Below, piece after piece: positions 23,501 to 32,728 of a DNA stretch of 64,000 nt. Origin of the DNA: Actinomycetes bacterium. GTDB lineage: Bacteria; Actinomycetota; Thermoleophilia; BMS3ABIN01. The position numbers and the translations under genes are program-made. Below the pieces are notes generated by a model. That model was not told the origin of the DNA and did not search any database. It saw only the letters and a list, made by a program, of their open reading frames with translations. Numbering within the stretch: the first letter of the stretch is position 1; every line of letters starts with the position of its first letter. The stretch is taken from contig JAJYXB010000016.1 in NCBI GenBank assembly GCA_021791195.1, positions 18,223 through 82,222 on the forward strand, given 5' to 3'.

Positions 23501-26500
23501 GCGACAGCTTCTGCGATGCGGCCTATAACTTCAGTGGCGGCACCGATCCGCTGCCGTGGACGGTGCAGCTCAGCAGCAACGACACGACGCCGCCGATGGT
23601 CACCAATGTACAGCCGAGCGGTACGATCAACACTTCCACTGCCATCATCAGCGCCAGCTACAGCGACGCAGGCAGTGGCATCAAGGCCTCGACGGTCCTG
23701 GTCAGCCTGGATGGTACGACACTGACTTCGTGTACGGTGGCCGCCGACAGCGTCAGCTGCCCGGTTTCGGGTCTGACGCAGGGCACACACACTATCAGCG
23801 GTTCGGTCGCGGACAATTCGGGCAATACCTCGCCGATCGCGGGCAGTTTCGCCGTGGTGGATAACACACCGCCGGCGATCACGAATGTCCTGCCGTCCGG
23901 CGGCATCAACACTTCGTCCACGACCATCAGCGCGAGCGTCACCGATGATATCTCCGGGGTCAACGCTTCCTCAGTGAGCGTGCAGCTTGACGGCACACCG
24001 GTGTCCGGTTGCAGCCTGTCGGGATCCCAGCTCAGTTGCACGGTTTCCGGGCTGGCCCAGGGCAGTCACGCGCTGGTGATTGGCGCCAGCGATTACGCCG
24101 GCAACGCCGGTTCGTCCACGAGTTCGTTCATGGTCGACTCCACGGCGCCGACGGTCTCTGGCGTGCTCCCCGCCGGCACGATCACCACAGTCGCCGCGAC
24201 GATCAGCGCCGACTATTCTGATTCCGGCTCCGGCATCAACGCCACATCGGCAACATTAAAGCTCGACGGGACTACGCTGAATGGCTGCAGCGCCACTACG
24301 ACCGCGATCAGCTGTCCGGTCACCGGATTGGCCGTGGGACAGCATTCGATCAGCGGCACCGTGGCTGACAACGCCGGCAATGTCACTTCGATAAACGGCA
24401 ATTTCCTCGTCAACGATGCCGCCGCCCCGGCGATTACTTACACCGGCCCGAGCGGCTGGATCAATAACGCCAGCCCGGCCCTTACCGCGGCATACAATGA
24501 TGTGGCGCCTTCAAGCGGTGTCAACACGGCCAGCGCAACGCTCAGTCTGAACGGTGGTTCCGCCATGGCATGTACAGCAGTTGCCGGTAACATCAGCTGC
24601 CCCACCAGTCAGCTGGCGGATGGCAACTACAGCGCCGTTATCTCGCTGGCTGACAATGCCGGCAACGTCGGCACCGCCACCGGCACTTTCAGCATCGACA
24701 CCGGGGCGCCGGCGGTCAGCGGCCTGTCGCCCAGCGGCAGCATCACCACGACATACACCACGGTTTCCGCCAACTTTGCCGATGGCGGGTCCGGAGTAAA
24801 CAGCTCGACTGCTCAGGTGACCCTGGACGGCAACGCCGTCAGCGGCTGCACGGTGACGGCTTCGGGCGTCAGCTGCGCAATAACGGGTCTGACCGCAGGC
24901 GTGCATAACATCGTCGCGAGCGTCAATGACAATGCCGGCAATACCGGTACCGCTTCCGGCTCCTTCACTGTGGCGCTGGCCGATACCACGCCGCCCGTGA
25001 TTTCGAACCTGCAGCCGAGTGGCACGATTTATACGAATTCCACAACCGTCAGCGCCGACTTTACGGATAATTCCGGAGTCGACACTTCCTCTGTGGCCGT
25101 GACCCTTAACGGCAGCCCGGTCACAGGTTGCACCGTGACCGCCTCAAGCGTGAGTTGTCCGGTCAGCTCTCTGGCGGATGGCTCCTACAACGTTGCCGTC
25201 AACCTCAAGGACATCTACAACAATGCGGCTTCCGCCACGGGCTCGTTCACCGTGACGACGGTCCAGACCGTGGGCACCAAGTTCATCTACAACAATCTCA
25301 CTGGCGGGGATTGTCCCTCTATCGGCGTGTGGGACAACACGACCAAGACCTGCACGTTGCAGACAGACCTTGTCATCCTGCCGGGCAAGAACGGCATTGA
25401 AGTCTCGGGAGACGGCGTCACGCTTGACGGCGCCGGTCACACGATTACCGGCAGCCTTGGATACACGACCGGCATCGATGTCGTGATGCACAAGAATGAC
25501 ACCGTCAAGAACATCACCGTTAGTTCGTTCCAGTACGGGTTCAACCTGATGTCCTCAAACGGGATAATCATCACGGGCAATACGCTTAACGGGAACACCA
25601 CCGGCGTCAACCTTTCAGGCGGCACCGGTGATCAGATATACGAGAACAACTTCCTCAACAACATCACTCAGGCGACCGCATCGGGTACTGGAAACGTCTT
25701 CAACCTTCCGGCGCCGGCCGGCGGCAACTACTGGAGTAATTTCAACACCGCGGCGCAGGGTTGCGTTGACAATAATGCCGACGGCTTCTGCGACACGGGT
25801 TACACATTCACCGGCGGCGTTGACAATATGCCGCGTACCGGTGCCTATGTGGGCAGCGGCTCCGCGCCTGACACGACCGCGCCGACGGTGACCAACATCC
25901 AGCCGGCCGGCACGGTCGGCACTTCCAGCGTCACCATCAGCGCGGATTATGCGGACAACGTCGGCGGCTCCGGGATCAAGGCCGCGTCGGCAGTCGTTTA
26001 TCTCGATGGCAGCATCCTTAGCGGGTGCACCGCCACCACAAGCAACGTGAGCTGTCCCGTCACGGGATTAGCAGGAACCAGCCATACAATCAACGTGTAT
26101 GTTTCCGATAATACCGGCAACGTGGGCACCGGCAGCGCGTCCTTCACCGTCACGCTCGATACGGTTCCGCCGGTCGTCAGCAACATCACGCCTGCCGGCT
26201 GGATCGCGTCAGCGAGCCCGGTCGTCAACGCCAACTTCGCTGACAGTGGCTCCGGCGTCAATGCTGCCTCGTCTGTCGTGTATCTCGACGGCATGACGGT
26301 GTCCGGATGCACGGCTACCGTAACCGGTGTCAGCTGCCCGGTCACGGCCCTTGCTGATGGCAGCCATACGTTAACGGTCTCTGTCGCCGACAACGCCGGC
26401 AATACCGGCTCCGGCACTGGCTCCTTCTCGGTGGACACCACGGCGCCGGCTGTGACAAACATCCAGCCTAGCGGTGCGATCAGCACTAACTCGGCTACTA

Positions 26501-28770
26501 TAAGTGCGTATCTGAATGACGCCGGCTCAGGCCTGAACGCCTCTACTGTCACGGTCCAGATGGACAGTGCCACTCTTGCCGGTTGTACGGTAAACGCGGG
26601 CACGGTCAGCTGTCCGGTCACCGGACTGGCCAATGGTTCACATGCCATCGCAATAAGTGCAGACGACAATGCCGGCAATCACGGCAGCGCTAGCGCTTCC
26701 TTCATGGTAGCGGTCGACTCGACGCCGCCGGTGATCAGCGGGCTGGCTCCAACCGGCTGGATCAATACGGCCAGCACGACCATTACGGGCAGCTACTCCG
26801 ATTCTGGCTCGGGCATAGACGCAGCCAGTGCGTCGGTCTATCTTGATAGCGGTACGCTGTCCGGCTGCACCGCGACGGCCAGCAGCATCAGCTGTCCTGC
26901 CAGCGGCCTGGCAAACGGACTGCATAACTATACGGTCAGCGTCAGGGACTTGGCTGGCAATCTTGCTACCTCCACCGGGTCATTCTCGGTTGATTTGACT
27001 GCACCGACCCTGATCAATCTCTCGCCGAGCGGCGCGATCAACGCCACCGCGGCAACGATCAGCGCCACATATTCCGATGGCTCCGGCTCCGGCATCGATA
27101 CCGCCTCGGTCAGGGTCTATCTCGATGGCAATGTCGAAAACAACTGCACCGCTGGCCAGTCAACTGTCAGCTGCCCGACTACCGGCCTGGCCCAGGGAGC
27201 TCACACCTTTAGTGTGAGCGTCAAGGACCTGGCCGGCAACACCGGCGCGGCCTCGGGTTCCTTTACGGTGGACAGCGTTGCGCCGGCGGTAAGCGGCATC
27301 GCGCCCACCGGCACGCTAAGCAGCGCCTCCGTGACGGTCTACGCCAACTACACCGATAGCGGCTCCGGCATCAACTCCGCTTCTGCGGCAGTGACTCTGG
27401 ACGGCGCGGCCCTAAGCGGCTGCACCGCCACGGCCACATCCATCAGCTGCCCGGTCACGGGCCTGGCCGACGGCTCCCACACCATCACGGTGAGCGTCGC
27501 CGACAACGCCGGCAACACCGGCACCGGCACCGGGTCCTTTACGGTCAGCTCCGACACCACGCCGCCGGCGTTGAGCAATCTGGCGCCCAGCGGCCTGATC
27601 AGCACAACCAGCACGACCATCACCGCCGACTACGCTGACTCCGGCTCCGGCATCAACTCAGCCACCGCCCAGGTCTACCTAGACAGCGGTGCCGTAAGCG
27701 GCTGCACCGCCACGGTCACATCCATCAGCTGCCCGGTCGCGGGCCTGGCTCAGGGCGCCCATAACTACACCGTCAGCGTCGCCGACAACGCCGGCAACAC
27801 CGGCGCGGCCTCGGGTTCCTTTACGGTGGACAGCGTTGCGCCGGCGGTAAGCGGCATCGCGCCCACCGGCACGCTAAGCAGCGCCTCCGTGACGGTCTAC
27901 GCCAACTACACCGATAGCGGCTCCGGCATCAACTCCGCTTCTGCGGCAGTGACTCTGGACGGCGCGGCCCTAAGCGGCTGCACCGCCACGGCCACATCCA
28001 TCAGCTGCCCGGTCACGGGCCTGGCCGACGGCTCCCACACCATCACGGTGAGCGTCGCCGACAACGCCGGCAACACCGGCACCGGCACCGGGTCCTTTAC
28101 GGTGGTGAGTGCGGATACGACGCCACCTTCGATTACCTCGATCGAGCCCACGGGCACGATCACGACTGACTCGGCGACGGTGCAGGTCTACTACGCCGAG
28201 ACCGGTTCGGGAATCAACAGCGCGGCTTCGTATGTCTATCTCGACAGTGTGCCCATGACTGGCTGCACATACACGTCAACTGTGGTCAATTGCCCGATCA
28301 CCGGCCTGCTGCAGGGCTCGCACACGATCACCGGCAGGATCTACGACAACGCTGGCAACTACGCGGACATCGCCAGCACCAGCTTCACGGTGAACGTTAG
28401 CAACAAGCCGGACCTGGTTCTGCAGGTCAACGGCACTGCACAGCTTTCCGGCACGCAGCTGCAGATCCCGATGCGGGTTCACAACGCTGGCAGCAAGACG
28501 GCTTATACCGTCAGACTGACCGCTGATACCAATAGCGACGGAGTTACATACACTAAACCCGGCCTGCCGTACAGCGTAGCTTCCAAGATAAGCTCTGGCA
28601 GCAACAGCAACACCTTCACGCTGACATACGACGTGCCGGCTGGCATCACCAGCTTCTTTACATACTGTACTGGCACGGCATCGAATTCGTCGGAAGGTGG
28701 TGGCACTACATTCAACTACAGCTACTGGTTGCAGATCAGCGGCTATGGTTCCGGAGGCGGCGATAACTGA
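20575..28770 (+). CDS. Giant secreted repeat protein: NosD-like beta-helices plus Ig-like repeats
   Basis: The GTG start at 20575 follows AAAGGGATAACGG. The 2,731-residue product has a signal peptide (cleavage near SSAFA, ~residue 39). Three right-handed beta-helix segments of NosD/CASH type lie at about residues 40-230, 803-1003 and 1565-1766; each closes with a Cys-Asp-rich motif such as GCVDGNGDGYCDAAY. They are separated by runs of six, six and nine Ig-like repeats of ~90 residues, each starting like DTTPPVVSNVQPSG and ending ADNAGNTG. The last ~100 residues resemble a CARDB domain. No sortase signal, S-layer domain or C-terminal membrane helix is visible. A surface adhesin or sheath role is plausible; no enzyme activity is claimed. 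Confidence 0.8.
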   Translation: MKVIQHEIKRAVKPPLGFIALGLALVFLILSHGSSAFAATTIGTTGGGCSTIGTWNQATLTCTLTGDVIIASGNGININGSGITLDGAGHTITGSMAYTTGIAISSSNVTLKNLTINNFMYGAYVMAASGAVITGDTFSGNGYGVYLSVANSARVYNNNLLGNTTQLYQSGGAGDLFSQPAPSGGNFYSNYNTAAQGCVDGNGDGYCDAAYSFTGGSDALPWTTQTGWQDTTPPAISSVLPTGNINTGSATISVSYADAGSGVNTSAVSVTLDGSALTGCNITAAGASCPVSGLALGAHTIGGSVADKKGNTSSISGSFSVVDNTPPAITSIAPTGAISTTSPTITASLADDLTGVNTASVSVSLDGTAVPGCTVTASSVSCGTSGLAAGAHNVTISAADVAGNTGSASASFNIDTTAPVVSNVQPSGTINAATATVSASYVDSGAGINAGSVSVSLDGSSLVCSVTASGVSCPVSGLAVGAHTISGSVADSAGNVSAISGSFTVADAAPPAVVYNGPSGWVNSASPTITASYTDAAPSSGVNTASASLSLNGSAAIACTALAGSISCPTSGLADGHYSATVTINDNSGNAGSSTGSFDIDTVSPAVTGLAPSGTLGVMSATISASYSDAASGINASSASVTMDGNPVSGCSVSATGVSCNVAGLTNGTHNYTASVNDLAGNTGTASGSFTVALADTTPPVVTSVQPSGTIYTSAPTISASYSDTGSGVNTGSGVNTGSGVNTGSVSVTLNGTALTGCQVSTTGVNCNVSGLADGTYNVVVSVMDNSNNTGTASSTFTVTTVQTIGTKNITNNATGGDCASFASWDNTARKCTLNTDLVVQSGKNGINIASDGITLDGNGHTITGGMGYTTGVSIMLHSNATVENLNISSFEYGIYTMSSSGATLVKDTLSGNQYGIYLSGGSSNKVYNNNYLGSTVAQLTASGSTGNIYYQPAPAGGSYWSNYSTVAQGCVDANGDSFCDAAYNFSGGTDPLPWTVQLSSNDTTPPMVTNVQPSGTINTSTAIISASYSDAGSGIKASTVLVSLDGTTLTSCTVAADSVSCPVSGLTQGTHTISGSVADNSGNTSPIAGSFAVVDNTPPAITNVLPSGGINTSSTTISASVTDDISGVNASSVSVQLDGTPVSGCSLSGSQLSCTVSGLAQGSHALVIGASDYAGNAGSSTSSFMVDSTAPTVSGVLPAGTITTVAATISADYSDSGSGINATSATLKLDGTTLNGCSATTTAISCPVTGLAVGQHSISGTVADNAGNVTSINGNFLVNDAAAPAITYTGPSGWINNASPALTAAYNDVAPSSGVNTASATLSLNGGSAMACTAVAGNISCPTSQLADGNYSAVISLADNAGNVGTATGTFSIDTGAPAVSGLSPSGSITTTYTTVSANFADGGSGVNSSTAQVTLDGNAVSGCTVTASGVSCAITGLTAGVHNIVASVNDNAGNTGTASGSFTVALADTTPPVISNLQPSGTIYTNSTTVSADFTDNSGVDTSSVAVTLNGSPVTGCTVTASSVSCPVSSLADGSYNVAVNLKDIYNNAASATGSFTVTTVQTVGTKFIYNNLTGGDCPSIGVWDNTTKTCTLQTDLVILPGKNGIEVSGDGVTLDGAGHTITGSLGYTTGIDVVMHKNDTVKNITVSSFQYGFNLMSSNGIIITGNTLNGNTTGVNLSGGTGDQIYENNFLNNITQATASGTGNVFNLPAPAGGNYWSNFNTAAQGCVDNNADGFCDTGYTFTGGVDNMPRTGAYVGSGSAPDTTAPTVTNIQPAGTVGTSSVTISADYADNVGGSGIKAASAVVYLDGSILSGCTATTSNVSCPVTGLAGTSHTINVYVSDNTGNVGTGSASFTVTLDTVPPVVSNITPAGWIASASPVVNANFADSGSGVNAASSVVYLDGMTVSGCTATVTGVSCPVTALADGSHTLTVSVADNAGNTGSGTGSFSVDTTAPAVTNIQPSGAISTNSATISAYLNDAGSGLNASTVTVQMDSATLAGCTVNAGTVSCPVTGLANGSHAIAISADDNAGNHGSASASFMVAVDSTPPVISGLAPTGWINTASTTITGSYSDSGSGIDAASASVYLDSGTLSGCTATASSISCPASGLANGLHNYTVSVRDLAGNLATSTGSFSVDLTAPTLINLSPSGAINATAATISATYSDGSGSGIDTASVRVYLDGNVENNCTAGQSTVSCPTTGLAQGAHTFSVSVKDLAGNTGAASGSFTVDSVAPAVSGIAPTGTLSSASVTVYANYTDSGSGINSASAAVTLDGAALSGCTATATSISCPVTGLADGSHTITVSVADNAGNTGTGTGSFTVSSDTTPPALSNLAPSGLISTTSTTITADYADSGSGINSATAQVYLDSGAVSGCTATVTSISCPVAGLAQGAHNYTVSVADNAGNTGAASGSFTVDSVAPAVSGIAPTGTLSSASVTVYANYTDSGSGINSASAAVTLDGAALSGCTATATSISCPVTGLADGSHTITVSVADNAGNTGTGTGSFTVVSADTTPPSITSIEPTGTITTDSATVQVYYAETGSGINSAASYVYLDSVPMTGCTYTSTVVNCPITGLLQGSHTITGRIYDNAGNYADIASTSFTVNVSNKPDLVLQVNGTAQLSGTQLQIPMRVHNAGSKTAYTVRLTADTNSDGVTYTKPGLPYSVASKISSGSNSNTFTLTYDVPAGITSFFTYCTGTASNSSEGGGTTFNYSYWLQISGYGSGGGDN
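22747..22810 (+). repeat. 18-bp tandem repeat in giant gene
   Basis: ACCGGCTCCGGCGTCAAC occurs three times perfectly plus a partial fourth copy, encoding TGSGVN units. The length is a multiple of three, so copy-number change keeps the frame. It is a likely slippage hotspot. Confidence 0.9.
27232..27545 (+). repeat. 314-bp identical direct repeat, copy 1
   Basis: By eye this stretch is base-for-base identical to 27790-28103, at an offset of exactly 558 bp (186 codons, two Ig-like units). Neighbouring repeats are much more diverged, so this duplication or conversion is recent. Confidence 0.9.
27790..28103 (+). repeat. 314-bp identical direct repeat, copy 2
   Basis: This is the second copy of the repeat at 27232-27545. 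Identity begins inside GCCGGCAAC and ends at TTTACGGT, in the linker between Ig-like units. Confidence 0.9.
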
Positions 28771-28821
28771 CCGACCGGTGGTTTAAGAGAAGCGTGATCA
28801 GATAAAACCGCGGCATAGGCG

Positions 28822-28849
28822 AAGGCCGCGCCTTTCGGGGCGCGGCCTT
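28822..28849 (+). terminator. Terminator of giant gene
   Basis: AAGGCCGCGCC-TTTCGG-GGCGCGGCCTT is an 11-bp perfect stem 50 bp after the stop, followed by a G/T-rich tail. Confidence 0.8.
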
Positions 28850-28869
28850 GGTTGTTTGGTCGAGCAGCA

Positions 28870-28907
28870 AATCCGGCCGGGGGGACAGGCCCGGCCGGAT
28901 TTTTTAT
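28870..28907. terminator. Bidirectional terminator between giant gene and selB
   Basis: AATCCGGCCGG at 28870-28880 pairs with CCGGCCGGATT at 28891-28901, followed by a run of T. The selB stop codon overlaps the T tract. Confidence 0.75.
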
Positions 28908-30853
28908 CCGGGTTTACGCCTGGCTTTCTTGCGCAGCACCCGGTGGTCCTCCAGTCGCATCGTCAGTCCCGTGCGGTCAAAATATTCCAGCAGCGCCTGC
29001 GCAAACCGGCGGCTGACGCCGATGAGGTCGCGAAACTCCGCCAGGGTTATCCGGCCGCTGGCCTGGCAGCCATCAGTAACGATCTGACGGGCCCGGGTGA
29101 TCGCTTCAGTGGAAAAATACAGGTCTGGCTTGACCTTGACCACGGCGCCTTTTTCTTCCAGCAGACCCAGGGCAAGCTTTGCATCCTGCGCGCCGGCTCG
29201 CGCATCCGCCACCATATCGGTTACCGAGGGAGGCGCCAGTCCGGCCTCCGCGATTCTGGTTTCAAACTCGCGCAACAGCTGCTGCTGCGTCTCCGAGAGC
29301 CTGGCTTCGGCTGACGGCAGAAAATATCTTTGCTTGCTCAAGGCCGCCAGCTTGTTCCGCACCAGCGATGCCATCACCGCTCCTAAAGCCGGGGATACAG
29401 GGGGCACGTTCAGGCTCCTGGCGATTTCTTCCAGGGGCACACCGGGCTCGGCCGGGTTTTCCTGCTGCCGCCGCGCCAGCGTGTCCAGAATCTCTTGCTC
29501 GTTCGCGGCGAGCGCATCGGGTGAAAAGAACACATCCCCCCCTGAGCCCGCGCGTTTCGCCGCGACCGCGGAGTCGCGCAGGGCAGCTTCAAGCGATTCG
29601 GCGGCAAGATGGCTGCGAGTTTGCAGTTCTTCACCGGTCATGCCGCCCGCTCCCGCCTCGCGCAGCAGCAGCGACACGACCCCGGCTGGATCGCCATCTT
29701 CCAGCACGGTCAGCCGCCGGACGAATTCATCGCCCCGGCCGTGCTTGCGCGGCGCCGGATCGATGACTACCCCTCCGCCGATAGTGGTGACCGGGCTCAG
29801 CGACCTGAGAATGAAGCGGTCGCCCGGGGCCGGCACGATCTTCGTCTTCAGCCGCACCTGCGCATAGCAGTCTTCACCGGGCCGCAGCCGGTCCCGGTCG
29901 GCAAACATCAGCTTGGCGGTCGCGTCGGCCGTGCCATGATGGAAGCGCGTCTGGGCGCCATACTTCAGCACCGGCGCCGTATCGATGAGGCTGATGTGCG
30001 CGTCCACCATATAGCTGGGTTCGACTGCCGCGCCGGCAACCACCATCTGGCCGCGGTGCAAGCGCTGCCTGTCGATGCCGGAAAGATTGACCGCTACACG
30101 GTAGCCGGCATCGGCGCACTTGACATCGCGGTCGTGAATCTGTACCGAGCGGGCGCGCGCCGGCAGGTCCTCCGGCAGCACCCGCACCGTCTCATCCGCG
30201 CAGACGCGGCCCGACCACAGGGTGCCGGTGATCACCGTGCCGATGCCCTTGAGCGTGAAGACGCGGTCGACAGGCAGGCGCGCCGCTGCCGCCACGCGGT
30301 GTACGGCCGCCGCCTTCGCCGCCGCATCCTCCAGCGCTCCCAGCAGCAGGGGAAGTCCTTCGCCGGTCTTGGAGCTTATCGGGATCACCGGCGCATCCGC
30401 ATAAGGCGTCTCCGACAGGAAATCCTCCACGTCGGTCTGCACCAGCTCCGCCATCTCCGCGTCGACAATATCGGTCTTGGTGATGGCGATCACCCCCTGG
30501 GGGATCTGCAGCAGCCTGATGATGGCCATATGCTCGCGCGTCTGCGGCATGACGCCGTCATCGGCGGCCACTACCAGCAGGAAGATATCGATACCGCTGG
30601 CGCCGGCGACCATGTTGCGTACGAATTTCTCGTGGCCGGGCACGTCGACGACGCTCATCGTGGTGCCGGAGGGAAGCTCAAGCTCGGCGTAGCCCAGCTC
30701 AATGGAGATGCCACGCTGCTTCTCTTCCTGCAGCCGGTCGGTGTCGGTGCCGGTGAGCGCCTTGATCAGGGCGGTCTTGCCGTGGTCGATGTGGCCGGCG
30801 GTGCCAAGTACCAGGTGCCGGGCGGGCGGACTGACTGGTATGGTTTCCATCAC
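28904..30853 (-). CDS. selB: Selenocysteine-specific elongation factor SelB
   Basis: SelB delivers Sec-tRNA to UGA codons marked by a SECIS hairpin. The 649-residue product has an EF-Tu-like GTPase: [19 protein letters not shown] (~residues 18-36), [26 protein letters not shown], and ITKTDIVD in place of NKxD. Domains II and III follow, then a C-terminal region of winged helices (residues ~400-649) that binds the SECIS RNA, ending [20 protein letters not shown]. Length is normal. It follows selA on the same strand with a 14-bp gap. Confidence 0.95.
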   Translation of the reverse strand: MMETIPVSPPARHLVLGTAGHIDHGKTALIKALTGTDTDRLQEEKQRGISIELGYAELELPSGTTMSVVDVPGHEKFVRNMVAGASGIDIFLLVVAADDGVMPQTREHMAIIRLLQIPQGVIAITKTDIVDAEMAELVQTDVEDFLSETPYADAPVIPISSKTGEGLPLLLGALEDAAAKAAAVHRVAAAARLPVDRVFTLKGIGTVITGTLWSGRVCADETVRVLPEDLPARARSVQIHDRDVKCADAGYRVAVNLSGIDRQRLHRGQMVVAGAAVEPSYMVDAHISLIDTAPVLKYGAQTRFHHGTADATAKLMFADRDRLRPGEDCYAQVRLKTKIVPAPGDRFILRSLSPVTTIGGGVVIDPAPRKHGRGDEFVRRLTVLEDGDPAGVVSLLLREAGAGGMTGEELQTRSHLAAESLEAALRDSAVAAKRAGSGGDVFFSPDALAANEQEILDTLARRQQENPAEPGVPLEEIARSLNVPPVSPALGAVMASLVRNKLAALSKQRYFLPSAEARLSETQQQLLREFETRIAEAGLAPPSVTDMVADARAGAQDAKLALGLLEEKGAVVKVKPDLYFSTEAITRARQIVTDGCQASGRITLAEFRDLIGVSRRFAQALLEYFDRTGLTMRLEDHRVLRKKARRKPG

Positions 30854-30867
30854 GGAGAAGATTCCTG

Positions 30868-32295
30868 TTAAATTCCGGTTGCCTGGCCAAAGGCCGCGGT
30901 CACGGCCTCTACCTGCCCCGGCAGCACCGTGCGCGCGTCCAGCAGCAGGCGGTCTTTATGAATGCGTCCGATCACCGCCGGGTCCGTCTTCCGGAGCCGC
31001 GCGGCCAGCTCGTCCACCGACAGCGAGACCGGCGCCACCGCGCATACATAGGAATCCAGCTCGAGCAGCGGCAGTGCGCCGCCGCCCACCTTGGAGACAG
31101 CTTTTTCCACCGAAGCCGTCACCGCCGGCTCCAGATCCTTGAGCCCCGCTGCCAGCGCTTCGGCCCGCGCCCGCAGCGATTCCTCCGGCTCGCTCAGCAT
31201 CCTTAGCGTGGGAATCCGCGCGGCAGCCTCCTCTGGCTTCAGGTAGAGCGCCAGCGTGGCCTGCAGCGCCGCCAGTGTCATCTTGTCGACCCTGAGCGCG
31301 CGGGCCATCGGGTGCGCCTTCATCCGGCCCACCGCGTCGGCGGAGCCGACGACGATGCCTGCCTGCGGTCCGCCCAGCAGCTTGTCGCCGCTGAAAGTGA
31401 CGATGTCGGCGCCGGCGGCCAGGCTTGATTTCACCGGCGGCTCGCTGGCAAAAACCGGCAGTTCTGCCAAAGCGCCGCTGCCGAGGTCGTCCATCACCAC
31501 GAGGCCGCGTTCGTGCCCCAGCCGCGCCAGCTCCGCTACCTCGACGGCGGCAGTGAAACCCACCACGGCATAGTTGCTGGTGTGTATGTGCAGCAGCATC
31601 GCCGTCCCGGGGCCGATCGCCTTGCGGTAATCGTTAATCTTTGTTTTGTTTGTGGTGCCGACCTCCACCAGCCGGGCGGCGCTGGCGGCCATGATCTCCG
31701 GGATGCGAAACGAGCCGCCGATCTCGATCAGCTCACCCCGCGAGACCACCACTTCGCGGCCACTGGCGAACGTGCTCAGTGCCAGCAGCACGGCGGCGGC
31801 GTTGTTGTTGACCACCAGGGCATCTTCCGCGCCGGTGAGCTCGGTGATGATCCTGGTGATATGGTCGTGCCGCGAACCGCGGGTCCCCGCCTCGAGGTTG
31901 TATTCCAGATTGGAATAGGAAACCGACACTTCCTCAACCGCCCTGATAGCCTCCGGCGCCAGTATCGAGCGGCCCAGGTTGGTGTGAACGACCACGCCGG
32001 TAGCGTTGATCAGCGGCCTTAAAGTGGGCCGGTAGATCCGCGCCGCCTCCTGCCGCACCTGCGCCGCCAGCCGTTCGGGCGAAGATTGTGCGGCATCGAC
32101 CGGCACGCCGGCAAGGATATCCCGCCGTAGCCGCGCCAGCACGCTGCGGGCGGCATCGGCGACCAGCCGGTGGCCATGGCTGACGGCATCAGCCGCAAGC
32201 GCTTCTGCCTCCAGCAGTTCCTCGACCGATGGCAGCGATCTCAGCGCCTGCTGCTGCACGGGACCGGGTTTCTTTTTGCCGGGGGCGGTCATCAT
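30868..32295 (-). CDS. selA: L-seryl-tRNA(Sec) selenium transferase SelA
   Basis: SelA is a PLP enzyme that converts Ser-tRNA(Sec) to Sec-tRNA(Sec) using selenophosphate. The 475-residue product matches the family: [69 protein letters not shown]-like [10 protein letters not shown] and the PLP lysine in [13 protein letters not shown]. The N-terminal ~80 residues form the tRNA-binding arm. The ATG at 32295 overlaps the stop of the small upstream gene. selD, needed for selenophosphate, is not in the window. Confidence 0.95.
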   Translation of the reverse strand: MMTAPGKKKPGPVQQQALRSLPSVEELLEAEALAADAVSHGHRLVADAARSVLARLRRDILAGVPVDAAQSSPERLAAQVRQEAARIYRPTLRPLINATGVVVHTNLGRSILAPEAIRAVEEVSVSYSNLEYNLEAGTRGSRHDHITRIITELTGAEDALVVNNNAAAVLLALSTFASGREVVVSRGELIEIGGSFRIPEIMAASAARLVEVGTTNKTKINDYRKAIGPGTAMLLHIHTSNYAVVGFTAAVEVAELARLGHERGLVVMDDLGSGALAELPVFASEPPVKSSLAAGADIVTFSGDKLLGGPQAGIVVGSADAVGRMKAHPMARALRVDKMTLAALQATLALYLKPEEAAARIPTLRMLSEPEESLRARAEALAAGLKDLEPAVTASVEKAVSKVGGGALPLLELDSYVCAVAPVSLSVDELAARLRKTDPAVIGRIHKDRLLLDARTVLPGQVEAVTAAFGQATGI

Positions 32296-32504
32296 CAGGC
32301 GCTCTCCGCCAGCTGCTCGAACCCGGCGGCATCGCCCTCGATCTGATGCACGGCCCGGTTGAGTTCGTGCATGGTTGCTTCGTCCAGATTTCCTTCCCGG
32401 AATTCTTCCTGCAAATCATTGAATTTGAGCCGGAGTTCGCTGGTATGCTTCATCATATCGCGCACCTGTTCCCGCAGGGAATCGGTAAGCTCACTGTTGC
32501 ACAT
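32295..32504 (-). CDS. Small helical protein upstream of selA
   Basis: This 69-residue acidic protein is probably all helical (SLREQVRDMMKHTSELRLKFNDL, DEATMHELNRAVHQIEG). It has no membrane segment. The stop overlaps the selA start (ATGA), and a promoter lies 32 bp upstream, so it is the first gene of the selA-selB transcript. I do not recognise the family. The coupling suggests a link to selenocysteine synthesis, but this is positional only. Confidence 0.6.
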   Translation of the reverse strand: MCNSELTDSLREQVRDMMKHTSELRLKFNDLQEEFREGNLDEATMHELNRAVHQIEGDAAGFEQLAESA

Positions 32505-32535
32505 GAATCTCCCTTCCGCGGATTGCTGTTTATGT

Positions 32536-32564
32536 ACTCTAACGGGCGGCAGACAGGGTGTAAA
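32536..32564 (-). promoter_or_regulatory. Promoter of the selA-selB operon
   Basis: On the minus strand TTTACA (32559-32564) and TAGAGT (32536-32541) are separated by 17 bp. Transcription would start near 32529, about 25 bases before the first ATG. Confidence 0.55.
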
Positions 32565-32578
32565 GAGACCTGCCGGTC

Positions 32579-32608
32579 TTGCCCATAACGCCGCGATTCA
32601 AGTAATAT
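32579..32608 (+). promoter_or_regulatory. Possible promoter of PHP-glycosyltransferase gene
   Basis: TTGCCC (32579-32584) and TAATAT (32603-32608) are 18 bp apart. It is divergent from and close to the sel promoter. Confidence 0.4.
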
Positions 32609-32728
32609 ATACATTTGAGAGGACCAGCTGGGCAATTGTTCGGCGGGAGTTTTCTCCTGCGGTCCTGATATGACAGAACCATCAATCAAATCAATAATGG
32701 CCTGTGGGCTCAGAATCGGGAGGGCCCG

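Noticed and set aside
22351-23790. Minus-strand open frame inside the giant gene
   Set aside because: Antisense of a repetitive Thr/Ser/Gly-coding region; the repeats mirror the sense repeats.
20575-28770. Regular repeats considered as a CRISPR array
   Set aside because: The repeats are coding, about 270 bp per unit, diverged and without short unique spacers.
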